A stretch of 6,155 nucleotides of DNA. Origin: Clostridiales bacterium (GTDB taxonomy: Bacteria; Bacillota_A; Clostridia; Oscillospirales; Oscillospiraceae). The notes beneath the pieces were generated by a model, which was not told the origin of the DNA, did no database searches, and saw only the letters and a list, made by a program, of their open reading frames with translations. Positions 5,501 through 6,155 of this stretch are shown here, one piece after another. The stretch spans positions 1 to 6,155 of the forward strand of contig DXUR01000174.1 in assembly GCA_019417795.1 (NCBI GenBank), written 5' to 3'. Numbering within the stretch: position 1 is the stretch's first letter; each line of letters starts with the position of its first letter. A program made the position numbers and the translations under genes.

Positions 5501-6155
5501 AGTGTGCGCCGAGAACAGATTTTGTCACAGAGCTGGTTTTGAACAGGCTGAAACAAAGCAGGACAGTGTAGCCAACAATGCTCCAAATGGAATTGATTGC
5601 ATCGCCGGAAATGGCAATGCTCTGAATCAGCACGGCATAAATTGCCACACAGATGAGAATAAGAAAGCCCTGAAATCCCAGCGCAAACAGACATTTCAGG
5701 TAATTCTGCCCCATGTGCGACTGTTCATGGTTGCCCCATGTTGCCATTGGAATAGGTGCAAGGCTTACCATGCAGTAGATCTCGATCATGCGCCCGTATA
5801 CAATGACGAAGATAATGATGCTCAAAATCCTCATGGTGATGCCGATAAAGAACGATTGCAGGAATAATCCGAACAATGGACCGACTTCCATCTGCATCAG
5901 ACTGGCTTCCAGCATGGAAAGTCCTATATCGTTCACTCTGGTATTGCCAGCGATGATGCCGCTGGAATCTGCCACGACTTTCTGGGTCAGGTCGAATACC
6001 GCCATCACAATATCAAACGTGTTGCTGATAAACCAGACGGAAATCGCCGTCTTGAAAACCCAGCGCATGATGAGCGCAGGTTCAAACTGTGCCATGTTGT
6101 TGTGCTGGGTAATCATCTCGATCAGTTCGTAACAGGCGATAAAGGTCAGGATGAT
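5499..6155 (-). CDS. TrbL/VirB6-like conjugal transfer membrane protein, 5' end beyond the window
   Basis: This is the C-terminal 218 residues of a polytopic membrane protein predicted to form part of the inner-membrane channel of the mating apparatus. The frame stays open to the right edge, with 13 codons before the first visible Met (6116), so the true start lies outside and that Met is internal. Hydrophobic stretches lie near visible residues 32-52, 92-122, 124-140, 152-176 and 187-206. The segment SLAPIPMATWGN (131-142), between membrane helices and followed by a long hydrophobic helix, is typical of the TrbL/VirB6-like proteins of Gram-positive ICEs (CD1112-like). It ends in TAA, which is also the first part of the Shine-Dalgarno of the next gene, PrgI, 12 bases downstream. 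The VirB6-like assignment rests on hydrophobic pattern, that motif and synteny; the exact helix count is uncertain. Confidence 0.85.
   Translation of the reverse strand: MILTFIACYELIEMITQHNNMAQFEPALIMRWVFKTAISVWFISNTFDIVMAVFDLTQKVVADSSGIIAGNTRVNDIGLSMLEASLMQMEVGPLFGLFLQSFFIGITMRILSIIIFVIVYGRMIEIYCMVSLAPIPMATWGNHEQSHMGQNYLKCLFALGFQGFLILICVAIYAVLIQSIAISGDAINSIWSIVGYTVLLCFSLFKTSSVTKSVLGAH

Larger units (their letters stand above)
1..6155 (-). mobile_element. Internal part of an ICE conjugation module (Tn1549/CTn4-like)
   Basis: Six consecutive minus-strand genes encode a TrbL/VirB6-like protein, PrgI, VirB4, an NlpC/P60 membrane hydrolase, a DUF4315 protein and a DUF4366 protein. From established knowledge, this family set in this order is the transfer region of Tn1549-like integrative and conjugative elements of Clostridia, and it corresponds from memory to the CD1112-CD1107 block of C. 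difficile 630 CTn4. Both element ends lie outside the window: there is no integrase, relaxase, coupling protein, origin of transfer or attachment site here. The genes are intact apart from the one cut by the window edge, so the module looks functional. A stranded remnant or a conjugative plasmid with the same module cannot be excluded. Confidence 0.9.

Noticed and set aside
1..6155. Search for CRISPR arrays, tRNA/rRNA genes, insertion-sequence ends, attachment sites and toxin-antitoxin or defence genes
   Set aside because: The window is almost fully covered by the six transfer genes. I saw no repeat-spacer pattern, cloverleaf, transposase or cargo frame.

Overview
The window is an internal segment of a conjugation (type IV secretion) gene cluster from an integrative and conjugative element of the Tn1549 / Clostridioides difficile CTn4-like class. 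All six genes lie on the minus strand, so transcription runs from the right edge (6155) to the left edge (1). The family mix (TrbL/VirB6-like, PrgI, VirB4, NlpC/P60 membrane protein, DUF4315, DUF4366), the strong AGGAGG ribosome binding sites, one TTG start and the moderately high GC content point to a gut Bacillota host of class Clostridia (Oscillospiraceae- or Lachnospiraceae-like). The exact host cannot be named from this sequence.

Layout in transcription order: a TrbL/VirB6-like polytopic membrane protein, cut by the window edge (6155-5499); a PrgI-family two-helix membrane protein with a TTG start (5486-5124); a VirB4-family ATPase (5149-2777); a membrane-anchored NlpC/P60 cell-wall hydrolase with a long basic cytoplasmic N-terminus (2780-1026); a small DUF4315 coiled-coil protein (1011-745); and a DUF4366 secreted/anchored protein with an acidic tail (755-30). 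The genes overlap or are separated by no more than 14 bases, and each visible start has its own Shine-Dalgarno sequence. This is a tightly coupled operon without room for internal promoters or terminators. The last 29 bases hold a short GC-rich inverted repeat.

Together the products would form the core of a Gram-positive mating channel. VirB6-like and PrgI are the membrane platform, VirB4 is the motor, and the NlpC/P60 protein locally opens peptidoglycan. DUF4315 and DUF4366 are conserved accessories of unknown role. No relaxase, coupling protein, integrase, cargo or resistance gene, attachment site, RNA gene or CRISPR array is visible here.

The order matches my recollection of C. difficile 630 genes CD1112 to CD1107, so this is a known module and I do not see an undescribed system. 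The points most worth a second look are an apparent His-to-Ser change at the third catalytic position of the NlpC/P60 domain, and the opposite charges of the predicted cytoplasmic parts of the hydrolase and the DUF4366 protein.
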